8,334 nt of DNA from an uncultured Porphyromonadaceae bacterium (GTDB lineage Bacteria > Bacteroidota > Bacteroidia > Bacteroidales > Muribaculaceae), in assembly GCA_900555165.1 (NCBI GenBank), contig USKE01000092.1, positions 1-8,334 of the forward strand. The letters run 5' to 3'. Below the pieces are notes generated by a model. The model was not told where the DNA came from, made no database searches, and was given only the letters and a program-made list of their open reading frames with translations. Position numbers and translations under genes: made by a program. Below are positions 1 to 6,839 of the stretch, piece by piece. The first letter of the stretch is position 1. Each line of letters starts with the position of its first letter.

Positions 1-1557
1 GTTCTCCTTCATGCCCTCGAGGGTATCGGTCTTGCCGTTGATAGCGGCCTCGTTGAGCACCTTGGTGGTCTCCTGGAACGATGCGGCCGACATGAACGAC
101 GAGGTCTGCAATGCGGCGCGCGTGATGCCCTGGAGAATCTGCTCTGAGGTGGCGGGGATGGCGTCGCGCACGCTGACGATGCGGAGGTCGCGGCGTTTCA
201 GGGCCGAGTTCTCGTCGCGGAGCTTGCGGGCGGTGATGATCTGGCCGGGACGGAGGGTTTCCGAGTCACCGGCGTCGACAACCACTTTCTTGCCCCAGAT
301 GCGGTCGTTCTCGTCCATGAAGTCGCGCTTGTCGACGATCTGCTGTTCGAGGAACGAGGTGTCGCCCGGGTCTACGATGTTGACCTTGCGCATCATCTGG
401 CGCACGATAACCTCGAAGTGCTTGTCGTTGATCTTCACACCCTGCATGCGGTAAACGTCCTGCACCTCGTTCACGATATACTCCTGCACGGCCGTGGGGC
501 CCATGATGTTGAGGATGTCGCTGGGGGTGATGGCGCCGTCAGAGAGCGGTGTGCCGGCACGCACGTAGTCGTTCTCCTGCACGAGGATCTGTTTCGACAG
601 GGGCACGAGGTATTTCTTCTCCTCGCCGAGTTTCGAGGTCACCGAGATCTCGCGGTTACCGCGTTTCACCTTGCCGAAGTGCACCTCGCCGTCGATTTCC
701 GACACGATGGCGGGGTTCGACGGGTTGCGGGCCTCGAACAGCTCGGTCACACGGGGCAGACCGCCGGTGATATCGCCGGCGCCGCCGCTCGACGAGCGGG
801 TGATCTTCACGAATACCTCGCCGGCCTTGAGGTCGGCGTCCTCGTCGAACATCAGGTGGGCGTTCACGGGGAGTGCGTATGTCTTGAGCACGTTGCCCTG
901 GGCGTCGATGATCTTGGCCTCGGGCACCTTGGTGCGGTCTTTCGACTCGATGATGATCTTCTCGCGCAGACCCGACTGCTCGTCGGCGTCGACGCGGTAG
1001 GTGACGTTCTCGATAAGGTTCTCGTAACGGAGCTTACCGGCAACCTCGCTGACGATAACGGCGTTGAAGGGGTCCCATTCGCAGATTACGTCGCCCTTCT
1101 TCACGGTGTCGCCGTCCTGGTAGTAGAGTTTCGAGCCGTAGGGGATGTTGGCCGAAGTGAGCATCATGCCGGTCTTGGGGTCGAGGATGCGCATCTCGGC
1201 CAGACGGCCGATGACAACCTCAACGGGACGTCCGTCGGGGCCGACTTCGTCGGTTGTGACTGTGCGGAGCTCCTCGATCTCGAGCTTGCCTTCGTAGCGC
1301 GAGGTGATGGTAGATACGGCCGCGATGTTCGAGGCCACACCACCGACGTGGAACGTACGCAGTGTAAGCTGTGTACCCGGCTCACCGATTGACTGGGCGG
1401 CGATGACGCCGACTGCCTCGCCCTTCTGCACGGGGCGGTTGGTGGAGAGGTTGCGGCCGTAGCACTTGGCGCAGACGCCGTGTTTCGACTCGCAGGTGAG
1501 CACCGAGCGGATCTCGACAGACTCGATGGGCGATGCGTTGATGCGGTCGGCGGCGGC
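1..1557 (-). CDS. rpoC: RNA polymerase beta' subunit, C-terminal part only
   Basis: This is the C-terminal ~520 residues of the catalytic beta' subunit of RNA polymerase. Reading down the minus strand, it begins around [18 protein letters not shown]. It then shows three zinc-binding cysteines (LTCE at 1494-1492 and CAKC at 1473-1462), the highly conserved [21 protein letters not shown] region that leads into the trigger loop, [40 protein letters not shown] and [13 protein letters not shown]. It is still open at base 1, where it reads LEGMKEN. The match to Bacteroides RpoC is unmistakable. A normal beta' is about 1,430 residues. The N-terminal ~880 residues are absent, including the NADFDGD magnesium site, the bridge helix and the first cysteine of this zinc site. 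The frame instead continues upstream without a stop into a CotH-family protein. The exact junction is uncertain, probably within 1545-1560. As it stands this piece cannot be a working polymerase subunit. Confidence 0.95.
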
Positions 1558-1570
1558 GAGGGTGGCGAGG
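1541..1570 (-). other. In-frame junction between CotH-like and RpoC coding sequence
   Basis: Family resemblance changes here within a few codons. Before it the frame reads [12 protein letters not shown], typical of CotH ends, and after it [17 protein letters not shown], typical of RpoC. No stop or frameshift separates them. The heptamer GGCGAGG occurs twice on the plus strand (1555-1561 and 1564-1570), a GC-rich direct repeat that could have helped either recombination or a false assembly overlap. The exact crossover base cannot be fixed without parental sequences. Confidence 0.75.
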
Positions 1571-2937
1571 TAGGCCACGCGCTGGGTGAGCCAGAGGCGC
1601 AGGTCGGCAACGTGGGCCTCATGCTCGTATGACGAGACGGCCTTGCACCAGCCCAGGTCATCGCCAGCCCGCCAGAGTTGGCCGTTTACTTTCGCCGAGG
1701 GGCGCACCAGCAGAGCATATTCGTCTACAAAGTCGAGCAGGCGCGGATACACCTCGGCCCGGAACCAGGCGAAACGCTCTTTGTAACGTTCGATGAACCC
1801 GGGTGTTTCAGCAAGCCGGTCGAACATGTCGTTCATCCACAGGCCGCCGTCGTATGCACGCGGGGCGAAACCGCTCCCTGTCGACTCGGTGAGGTTGAAC
1901 GAGGCGTCAAAATCCCACACCGGGCCGCACATCCACTTGCAGTCGTCGCCAAGACGCTCCTTATGCAGATAGAGGCTCTTGGGGTGGCCGATCTCGCCGT
2001 TCAGCACGATATTGTAAAGCATCACATAGTCTACGAAACTGTCGAGGTCGAACGCCTCGAAACCGCGCCCCTGTGTCACCAGGCTCTCGGCATGGTTGTA
2101 ATCGGCCCTCCACTGGGCCAGTTTCTCCTCGGGGGTGCCCCACGAGGGGTTATCCTCGGCGAGTTCGTCAAAGTCAGGATCCTTCACCATCACAGGCAGA
2201 TGGTATTTGTCCGAATAGAACTTGTATTTTTCGTCATACTCGGTGCTCAGCTCAAGCAGGATGCCTTCCTCTTCCTCGATGTCGACACTGGCACCGCCGA
2301 TCCCCACCTTCTCGGTGAGCATGAACGCCCCCAGGTCGTGGCCGTTGAACGTCACCTCGCAGGGCACGATGTGGTTCGCCCAGGCAATGCCGAGCTCACG
2401 CGCCAGCCACATGGCCACGGCGTTACGCATCAGCGAGGGGTCTATGTAGTTGGCCAGCAACACATAGCTCTTGGCCTTCTTCATGCCGCCGAGCGAAATC
2501 TTCTTGTCGAACTTCAGGCGCATCGGTTTCTTGGGCATCCACCAGGTGGAGTTTCCGCGCCCTTTCACCGTGACATCGCACTGCGCAAGGTCATCGATGT
2601 AACCGTTACCCTCGATCGAGATAAGCGCGTCAAGATAGAGTTCCTTCTCCTGCACCTGTGTCAGACCCGGGTCGCCGGGAATATCTATATGTATGCGCGG
2701 CACGGAGGTATGGCGCAGGTCGATATGGTCAATCGCAGCAACCTCCATCGACAGCGGGTCGCCTTCGCCCGCAAACTGCGCCACCTTTATGCCTCCGGCA
2801 TCTATGTGGCGGCACTCCACATCACCCTCAAGGCGCTGGAAACCGCCGTCGGTGCGGTATATGTGTGTCTGGGGCACTTCGGCGCCGAGGCTCATGGCAG
2901 CCATCGCTGTCACCACAGAAAGCATCAGTCTCTTCAT
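1558..2937 (-). CDS. Secreted CotH-kinase-family protein, fused in frame to RpoC
   Basis: About 460 residues belong to the CotH kinase family, a eukaryotic-kinase-like fold; spore-coat CotH phosphorylates proteins, but the substrate here is unknown. Residues 1-19 form a signal peptide ([19 protein letters not shown]). Residues ~20-80 are a short beta-type segment common in Bacteroidales exported proteins. The kinase-like region shows KGRGNSTWW then PKKPMRLKF (~125-143), [10 protein letters not shown] (203-212, with the E of the GxYxLxE pattern), [17 protein letters not shown] (~308-324) and [10 protein letters not shown] (338-347, the conserved WDFD). The family's usual C-terminal helix appears as [16 protein letters not shown] (442-457), so the CotH part is essentially complete. 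A stop would be expected just after it, yet the frame runs into RpoC. The start at 2937 is supported by the signal peptide and by the ATGA overlap with the upstream gene, which implies translational coupling. Confidence 0.88.
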
Positions 2938-3413
2938 CTTACAGTAACTTTAAGGGTTTCACGGTCGTTTACAGTCACGAGGTATGTGCCGGGAGCCAGC
3001 GACCGCACGGTCAGCGAGCCATCGAAACGTCGGTCGGCCACCACACGCCCCTGCATGTCGGCCACCAGGCAACGGCTGCCGCAGGGCGCGCCGTCAATCA
3101 TTATACCGTCTGCGGCAAGGTGTATCGCAAGGGTGCCTGCACTTTCCGGGCCGTCAAGAGAAACGAAATTATGACGCACGTATGTGAGGTCAGAAATCCC
3201 TGCGACCTCATAGGTGCAGGGGGTGGTTTCACCGCCAGCCGAAACAGACAGGTTGCTGTCGTGCAGGCGCCATTCCAGGCCGTCGGCCACCTCATAGAAA
3301 GCCTCTGTGCCGTCTGAAAGCCCGACACGCAGGCACAGTGTGCCGCTGTCGGCGGCGTCAGCCGAAATTGCCGCAGCGATGGCGGCCAGGGTTATGATTG
3401 GTTTGAGTTTCAT
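2934..3413 (-). CDS. Small secreted protein with T9SS-like C-terminal domain
   Basis: This 159-residue protein has no function I can name. Residues 1-21 are a signal peptide ([21 protein letters not shown]). Residues ~25-80 ([20 protein letters not shown], then ISDLTYV) resemble a short beta-rich module common at the start of Bacteroidales exported proteins (xGTxxxFxLAD, then IxDIxxF). Residues ~101-159 look like a type A sorting domain: [28 protein letters not shown] and a terminal LKVTVR. It is therefore probably exported, and possibly surface-anchored if the cell has T9SS. Its TGA stop overlaps the ATG of the CotH gene (ATGA, 2937-2934), so the two are probably co-translated. It lies 85 bases below manA with no visible terminator between, so read-through from manA is possible. 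Confidence 0.8.
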   Translation of the reverse strand: MKLKPIITLAAIAAAISADAADSGTLCLRVGLSDGTEAFYEVADGLEWRLHDSNLSVSAGGETTPCTYEVAGISDLTYVRHNFVSLDGPESAGTLAIHLAADGIMIDGAPCGSRCLVADMQGRVVADRRFDGSLTVRSLAPGTYLVTVNDRETLKVTVR

Positions 3414-3420
3414 GATAACA

Positions 3421-3439
3421 GGGTGGGAGGGGATTGGGG
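3421..3439 (+). other. Canonical G-quadruplex motif upstream of the small secreted gene
   Basis: Four G-runs of 3, 3, 4 and 4 are separated by loops T, A and ATT, which meets the usual G3+N1-7 pattern. The motif begins 8 bases from the ATG at 3413. The G-rich strand is the template strand for the minus-strand genes, so the mRNA leader would be C-rich. Whether it folds or affects expression is unknown. A second G-rich tract (GGGGGGAGGGGG) lies at 3483-3494, just past the manA stop. Confidence 0.5.
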
Positions 3440-3440
3440 A

Positions 3441-3467
3441 TGTAACGTATGTGACGTATGTAACTTA
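3441..3467. repeat. Three 9-bp tandem repeats in the manA downstream gap
   Basis: Three consecutive 9-mers read TGTAACGTA, TGTGACGTA and TGTAACTTA on the plus strand. The second and third each differ from the first by one base. They fill the middle of the 85-base gap between manA and the small secreted gene. No TAnnTTTG promoter element is visible in this gap on the minus strand. The repeats could be a regulator site or a small variable tandem array; nothing in the sequence decides between these. Confidence 0.6.
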
Positions 3468-3498
3468 TATGGCTGATGTATAGGGGGGAGGGGGACAC

Positions 3499-4514
3499 TC
3501 AGAGACGTATCTTCAGGGCCTTGGCGGGGCCTGAAAGCGTATAGCGGGCTACCGAGGCGGGCATCAGTGCCGTGTGCCCCATGCCTAACGTGAGCGTTTC
3601 GCCGCCCGGGACACAGACAGTAAGCGAGCCACCCACAGCCATAAGAATATGGAACGACTCGCCGCCGTTATCAACGGTGACAGGCATCCCGCCGGCAAGG
3701 GCGAGGGAGTCAGCCGTGAAAGCGCACCCGCCGTGAAACTGTCGCAGCTCACTGCACCCTCAGTCGACCGGTCGTAGACACGTGCCGTGGGGGTGTTGCG
3801 CCACGAGGGGGTGCCGAAATCAACCGACTGGCGCCCCTGCTCGATGTGCAGTTCGCGCGTATTGCCGTCGGCGTCGCGGCGGTCGAAGTCATAGAGGCGG
3901 TAGGTAATGTCGCTCTCCTGCTGAATCTCGGCAAGCAGATTGCCGGTGCCGATGCAGTGTATGGTTCCCGCCGGGAGGAAATAGAACTGCCCGGGTGCGC
4001 TATCGTGGGCGCTTACCAGGTCAAGCAGAGTCCGGTCGGCCACATGACGCATGAAAGTAGCCTCGTCGGTCACATCCTTGAAGCCGCTGTAAATGCGCGC
4101 GCCCGGCAGGGTGTCGATCACATACCACATCTCCGACTTTCCGCGGGCCCCAGGCCCCGAGAGGCGGCGCGCCGTAGCGTCGTCGGGGTGCACCTGCACC
4201 GAGAGGTCTTTGTGGGCATCGATAAGTTTCACCAGCAGTGGGAAACGGTAGCCGTAGCGCTCGACGACGCGGCGCCCGAGCAACGCCTCGCCATAGCGTC
4301 CGCAAAGCTCGGGGAGGGTCAGGCCGCGCAGCGGACCCCGGTCGACCACCGACTCATGGCCCGGCATGGCCGAAATCTCCCAGCTCTCGCCCACCCTCGC
4401 GTCGTCGGCCACGGTGTCGCCTTTCAGACGGGGTATGAGACTGCCGCCCCATATTACCTCTTTGTAACGGGGAACAAAAGTGAGTGGTGCGGTCAGTGTC
4501 GACGGTTGTGCCAT
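3499..4514 (-). CDS. manA: Mannose-6-phosphate isomerase, class I, frameshifted near the C-terminus
   Basis: This cytoplasmic zinc enzyme interconverts mannose 6-phosphate and fructose 6-phosphate, feeding mannose into glycolysis or GDP-mannose synthesis. The start at 4514 gives MAQPSTLTAPLTFVPRYKEV followed by IWGG, the usual N-terminus. Zinc ligands are visible: QVHPDD (Q107, H109), KSEMWYV (E128) and PAGTIHCIG (H186). Other family signatures are GESWEIS and LLAEIQQESDITYRLYDFDR. After SCDSFTA (~residue 262) the original frame runs into unrelated sequence and stops at 3585. The expected C-terminal cupin continues in another frame (FTADSLALAGGMPVTVDNGG, then ESFHILMAVGGSL) and ends at 3499. 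Removing 17 bases (3721-3737), which lie between two copies of TTCACGGC, restores a single ~332-residue frame of normal length. The gene is either a recent slipped duplication, a pseudogene, or an assembly error. The annotated span covers both frames. Confidence 0.9.
3712..3737 (-). repeat. Partial tandem duplication that breaks the manA frame
   Basis: On the minus strand TTCACGGC occurs at 3737-3730 and again at 3720-3713, exactly 17 bases apart, with GGGTGCGCT in between. In the first frame the protein reads SCDSFTAGALSR and in the second CAFTADSLALAGG. Joining at the repeat gives SCDSFTADSLALAGG, which matches the usual CDxFTxxxLxL pattern of the family. The unit looks like the product of slippage or unequal recombination between short repeats. 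Confidence 0.7.
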
Positions 4515-4522
4515 TTCGTGCG

Positions 4523-4554
4523 CAAAGTTAGCTTATTCTTAGCGTATACCCAAA
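4523..4554 (-). promoter_or_regulatory. Bacteroidales-type promoter of manA
   Basis: The minus strand carries TTTG at 4554-4551, a 20-base spacer, then TAACTTTG at 4530-4523. This fits the Bacteroides housekeeping consensus (TTTG, 19-21 bases, TAnnTTTG). Only 8 bases separate the -7 element from the manA ATG at 4514, so transcription would start almost at the start codon and the mRNA would be nearly leaderless. The next in-frame ATG (M51) is too far into the conserved domain to be the real start. Confidence 0.72.
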
Positions 4555-4562
4555 ATTTGCAT

Positions 4563-4595
4563 AAAAAAAGGCGGTGTGTCGCACGACACACCGCC
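4563..4595 (-). terminator. Rho-independent terminator of the 536-residue secreted protein gene
   Basis: A perfect inverted repeat spans 4570-4595: arms GGCGGTGTGTCG and CGACACACCGCC with a 2-base gap, effectively an 11-bp stem with a 4-base loop. On the minus strand it is followed by seven T residues (4569-4563), the classic intrinsic terminator layout. It lies 68 bases past the stop of the upstream gene. The T-tract ends 8 bases before the -33 element of the manA promoter, so it insulates manA from read-through. Confidence 0.88.
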
Positions 4596-4663
4596 TGAGC
4601 AAAGCAATTTCGTCTATTATTTAACGAGTGCTTGAAAGTAATCCTGTCTTTTTATGCGCGTGA

Positions 4664-6274
4664 TCAGCGGATGACCTTGGTCACCTTGTTGCCCTGGCGC
4701 ATGATGTAGAGGCCGTTCTCGGGGTTGGCAACGCGCACACCCTGCAGGTTGAAGTATTCAACGGGGGCGTTCACGTCAGCCTCGATGTCGCTGATGGCGT
4801 TTTCGATCTTGCCGGTAACTTTCACGGCGTCGATTTCCCAGGTGGGAGCGGTAGCGTCGGTCGAGGTATATTTCCAGCCGAGCTGAATCTTCTTGTCCTT
4901 GAACTGGTCGAGGTCATATTCACCGGCCTCGGCGAACTTGGTGAAGTTGCCGCTCACGCCCTCATAAGAAGGCCATGCCTGAATGGGGAGCTGTACAGAC
5001 CAGTCCATGTTCTCTTCACGTACCCAGAGCGACAGCATCTCGGCGGGCTCGATGGTCTTGGCGTGGCCGAGGGCATGCTTGAATGTCAGCACGATCTCGT
5101 TGCGGTTGGTGAGGTCCATGACGGGCGATACGAGATAAGCACCTTCTACGGCATTGGCACCGTCGGCATAAGCAGAAGCCTTCATGCAGCTGAAACCGGC
5201 ATCATGCTGCCATACGTTCTTGCTGTCACCGAATACATTGTCGGCGAACGTGAAACCACAGGCATCATTCTCAAAATCAGCGCTGAGGATGAGGTTCTCG
5301 TCGGGAGTAGGAACAACGGGGGTATCACCACCTTCGCCCGGTTCGCCATAAATGGTCACCGATGCCAAACGGATCTGACCGGCTTTGGTCTCGCCGTCTG
5401 TACCCATGGTGGCGTTGTCGCCTACAGTGAATGTAACCTCGGTGGCATCGCCTTCCCATACGATTTCGGTGTCACCCGCGGCCTGAGCGGGGTTGAGAAC
5501 GCCTACAGAGGGTTCGAACGTGGTGTAACGGAATGAGGCGTCAGATGCAAGAGTAACGACAATCTTGGTCAGTTTCTTGCCTGATACCGACATTGTGCCT
5601 TTGGCATAGATGCGCAGATTGGTCTTATTCATCTGCGGAGCGGTCGAACCGTTGTTCTTCTGGATATCGAAGGTGTAACCCGAAAGATTTGCTGAGGCAC
5701 CGATTGCGGCGCTGAGCTGTTCGGCAGTGAAGATCACACCGCCCTGGGGATCAACGGGGTCGGGATCCTCGCCCGGACCGGGAGTGGGGTCCACAGGAGT
5801 CTCGCCCCCTTCGCCATAAATCTCGACAGATGCGAAACGAATCTGACCGGCCTTGGTATCGCCGTCGGTACCCATGGTAGCCTTGTCACCTACTGTGAAT
5901 GTAACCTCGGTGGCATCGCCTTCCCATACAATCTCGGTGTCACCTGCGGCCTGGGCGGGATTGAGGGCGCCTACCGAAGGCTCGAAGGTGGTGTAGCGAT
6001 ACGAGGCATCAGAAGCAAGCTTGATGACAATCTTTGTCAGTTTGTCGCCTGAGATTTTCAGTGTACCCTTGGCATACAGACGGATAGCGTTAGTACCGGC
6101 ATGCAGTGAGGGTGCGGTGGAACCGTTGTTTTTCTCGATGTCGAATGTATAACCCGAGATGGTTTCAGCCTTGCCGATGGCGGCGCTGAGCTGCTCGGCC
6201 GTAACGGTTGTCTGTGCTACAGCGCCCAGGCAAGCCATCACACTCATGAAAAGCGAGAGTAAAAGTTTCTTCAT
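4664..6274 (-). CDS. Secreted protein with duplicated beta domain, anchor-J-like domain and sorting domain
   Basis: This 536-residue exported protein has no assigned enzymatic role. Residues 1-20 are a signal peptide (MKKLLLSLFMSVMACLGAVA). Two copies of a ~130-residue domain follow (25-154 and 183-311), each starting TAEQLSAAIG and ending IYGE. By eye they are about 80% identical, and nearly invariant over TTFEPSV through TFTVGD. A Pro/Gly/Asp linker (PTPGPGEDPDPVDP) separates them, and a second linker (GEGGDTPVVPTP) leads to residues ~327-491, an anchor-J/MAM-like beta-sandwich (LILSADFEND, GAYLVSPVMDL, WEIDAVKVTG). Residues ~500-536 are a T9SS type A-like sorting signal (EYFNLQGVRV, NGLYIMRQGNKVTKVIR). 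An adhesion or carbohydrate-binding role is plausible but is inference only. It has its own terminator downstream and lies 171 bases below the next gene. Confidence 0.87.
   Translation of the reverse strand: MKKLLLSLFMSVMACLGAVAQTTVTAEQLSAAIGKAETISGYTFDIEKNNGSTAPSLHAGTNAIRLYAKGTLKISGDKLTKIVIKLASDASYRYTTFEPSVGALNPAQAAGDTEIVWEGDATEVTFTVGDKATMGTDGDTKAGQIRFASVEIYGEGGETPVDPTPGPGEDPDPVDPQGGVIFTAEQLSAAIGASANLSGYTFDIQKNNGSTAPQMNKTNLRIYAKGTMSVSGKKLTKIVVTLASDASFRYTTFEPSVGVLNPAQAAGDTEIVWEGDATEVTFTVGDNATMGTDGETKAGQIRLASVTIYGEPGEGGDTPVVPTPDENLILSADFENDACGFTFADNVFGDSKNVWQHDAGFSCMKASAYADGANAVEGAYLVSPVMDLTNRNEIVLTFKHALGHAKTIEPAEMLSLWVREENMDWSVQLPIQAWPSYEGVSGNFTKFAEAGEYDLDQFKDKKIQLGWKYTSTDATAPTWEIDAVKVTGKIENAISDIEADVNAPVEYFNLQGVRVANPENGLYIMRQGNKVTKVIR
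5342..6202 (-). repeat. Intragenic direct repeat encoding the tandem domains
   Basis: Copy 1 spans 6202-5813 and copy 2 spans 5728-5342, with an 84-base linker between. The copies are strongly alike at DNA level too: a 35-base stretch is identical at 5895-5929 and 5427-5461, beginning GTGAATGTAACCTCGG on the plus strand. Conservation of synonymous positions points to a recent duplication or gene conversion. Such repeats can recombine, so domain number may vary between strains. Confidence 0.85.
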
Positions 6275-6326
6275 GAAGTTTCTGTGTTTATTGTTGATAT
6301 TTAAGGTTGATTGTCAAAACAGGAAT

Positions 6327-6346
6327 GTGAACCCACAGCGGTTCAC
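6327..6346 (-). other. Stem-loop in the leader of the 536-residue gene
   Basis: GTGAACC and GGTTCAC form a 7-bp perfect stem around a 6-base loop, 53 bases upstream of the ATG at 6274. No T-tract follows it on the minus strand, so it is not a terminator for the upstream gene. If transcription begins at the imperfect -7 element TAATTTCG (6358-6351), the hairpin would sit at the very 5' end of the mRNA, where it could affect stability. Confidence 0.4.
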
Positions 6347-6350
6347 GATG

Positions 6351-6408
6351 CGAAATTAGGCAATTTTCATTAATTTCACCACACTTTCCCCGAGATTTAA
6401 CAAATTTA
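6351..6408 (-). promoter_or_regulatory. Candidate promoter elements for the 536-residue gene
   Basis: Two -7-like elements lie on the minus strand in the 171-base gap 6275-6445. TAAATTTG (6408-6401) matches TAnnTTTG exactly and would give a leader of ~120 bases. TAATTTCG (6358-6351) has one mismatch and would give ~70 bases. Neither has a clear TTTG at 19-21 bases upstream. The first overlaps a 10-bp tandem repeat (AATTTATCAC at 6403-6412 and 6413-6422). The region is markedly AT-rich against its GC-rich surroundings, as expected for a promoter. Confidence 0.35.
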
Positions 6409-6445
6409 TCACAATTTATCACATTGCAGTGTCAATATGGGGTCG

Positions 6446-6772
6446 TCAGATGGTGACGCGGCGGGTCGTGGAGCCGGCACGGAGCAGGTAGATGCCGCGT
6501 GAAGTCAGGCGCAGACGGTGTGTGCCGGCGCTCAGGGTCTCGGTGGCGATGGGCTGCCCCAGTATCGAGAAAAGTTTCACCTGCGTGGGGCGCGCCAGAT
6601 AGATGTAGATATAGCCGTCGCGCACCACCACCTCGGTCTGCGAATCGGTGTCGATGATCTCGGTCAGGGCCTGGGGCGGATTGGCTACATGCTCCCACGC
6701 CGGAGGCGCCCCGAGAGCCGCCAGAGCGACGCCCAGTGCCACCACAACCGATATGACGAGACGTTTGAGCAT
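6446..6772 (-). CDS. Small exported protein, mostly a T9SS-like sorting domain
   Basis: This 108-residue protein has a signal peptide (about 1-22, MLKRLVISVVVALGVALAAL) and only ~25 residues of linker. The C-terminal domain (~46-108) has TEVVVRDGYIYIYLARP, VKLFSILGQPIATETL, GTHRLRLTSRGIYLLRAG and a terminal TRRVTI. This layout (short strand, LFSILGQ turn, L-x-x-GxYLL, charged end) matches Bacteroidales C-terminal sorting domains, but almost no cargo is attached. The function is unknown. It may be a stand-alone surface peptide, the remnant of a larger protein, or a member of a family of small CTD-only proteins. No terminator is visible after it. Confidence 0.75.
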   Translation of the reverse strand: MLKRLVISVVVALGVALAALGAPPAWEHVANPPQALTEIIDTDSQTEVVVRDGYIYIYLARPTQVKLFSILGQPIATETLSAGTHRLRLTSRGIYLLRAGSTTRRVTI

Positions 6773-6816
6773 AACTATCTGATTAGACTGCCCGGCTCCC
6801 CCGGGGTTTAATCACG

Positions 6817-6824
6817 CAAATTTA
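6817..6824 (-). promoter_or_regulatory. Candidate -7 element for the 108-residue gene
   Basis: The minus strand reads TAAATTTG, an exact TAnnTTTG match, 44 bases upstream of the ATG at 6772. No convincing TTTG lies 19-21 bases further upstream. The leader would contain a small GC hairpin (CCCGG at 6791-6795 pairing with CCGGG at 6801-6805). Confidence 0.4.
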
Positions 6825-6839
6825 CACAATTTTTCCTTG

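Noticed and set aside
418..1392. Long plus-strand frame of 324 codons
   Set aside because: It is antisense to rpoC. The minus strand reads unmistakable RpoC motifs here, while the plus-strand translation shows no recognisable domain and a repetitive Val/Leu/Asp/His composition typical of a GC-rich shadow.
1164..1661. Minus-strand frame of 165 codons crossing the CotH/RpoC junction
   Set aside because: It is an out-of-frame Ser/Pro/Arg-rich reading of the same DNA. The real frame carries LTCE, CAKC and [16 protein letters not shown].
1678..3174. Plus-strand frame of 498 codons, the longest closed plus-strand frame
   Set aside because: It is antisense to the CotH gene, whose minus-strand frame carries a signal peptide, RGNSTW and WDFD motifs. 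The plus frame has His/Val-rich composition with no family signature.
4570..4595. Perfect inverted repeat considered as a recombination or operator site
   Set aside because: The adjacent seven-T tract on the minus strand and its position after a stop codon fit an intrinsic terminator fully.
3846..4598. Plus-strand frame of 250 codons
   Set aside because: It is antisense to manA, which shows all zinc ligands on the minus strand, and it runs through the manA promoter and the terminator hairpin.
5063..5536. Plus-strand frame of 157 codons
   Set aside because: It lies opposite the duplicated domain and anchor-J region of the 536-residue protein, with no start signals or recognisable domain.
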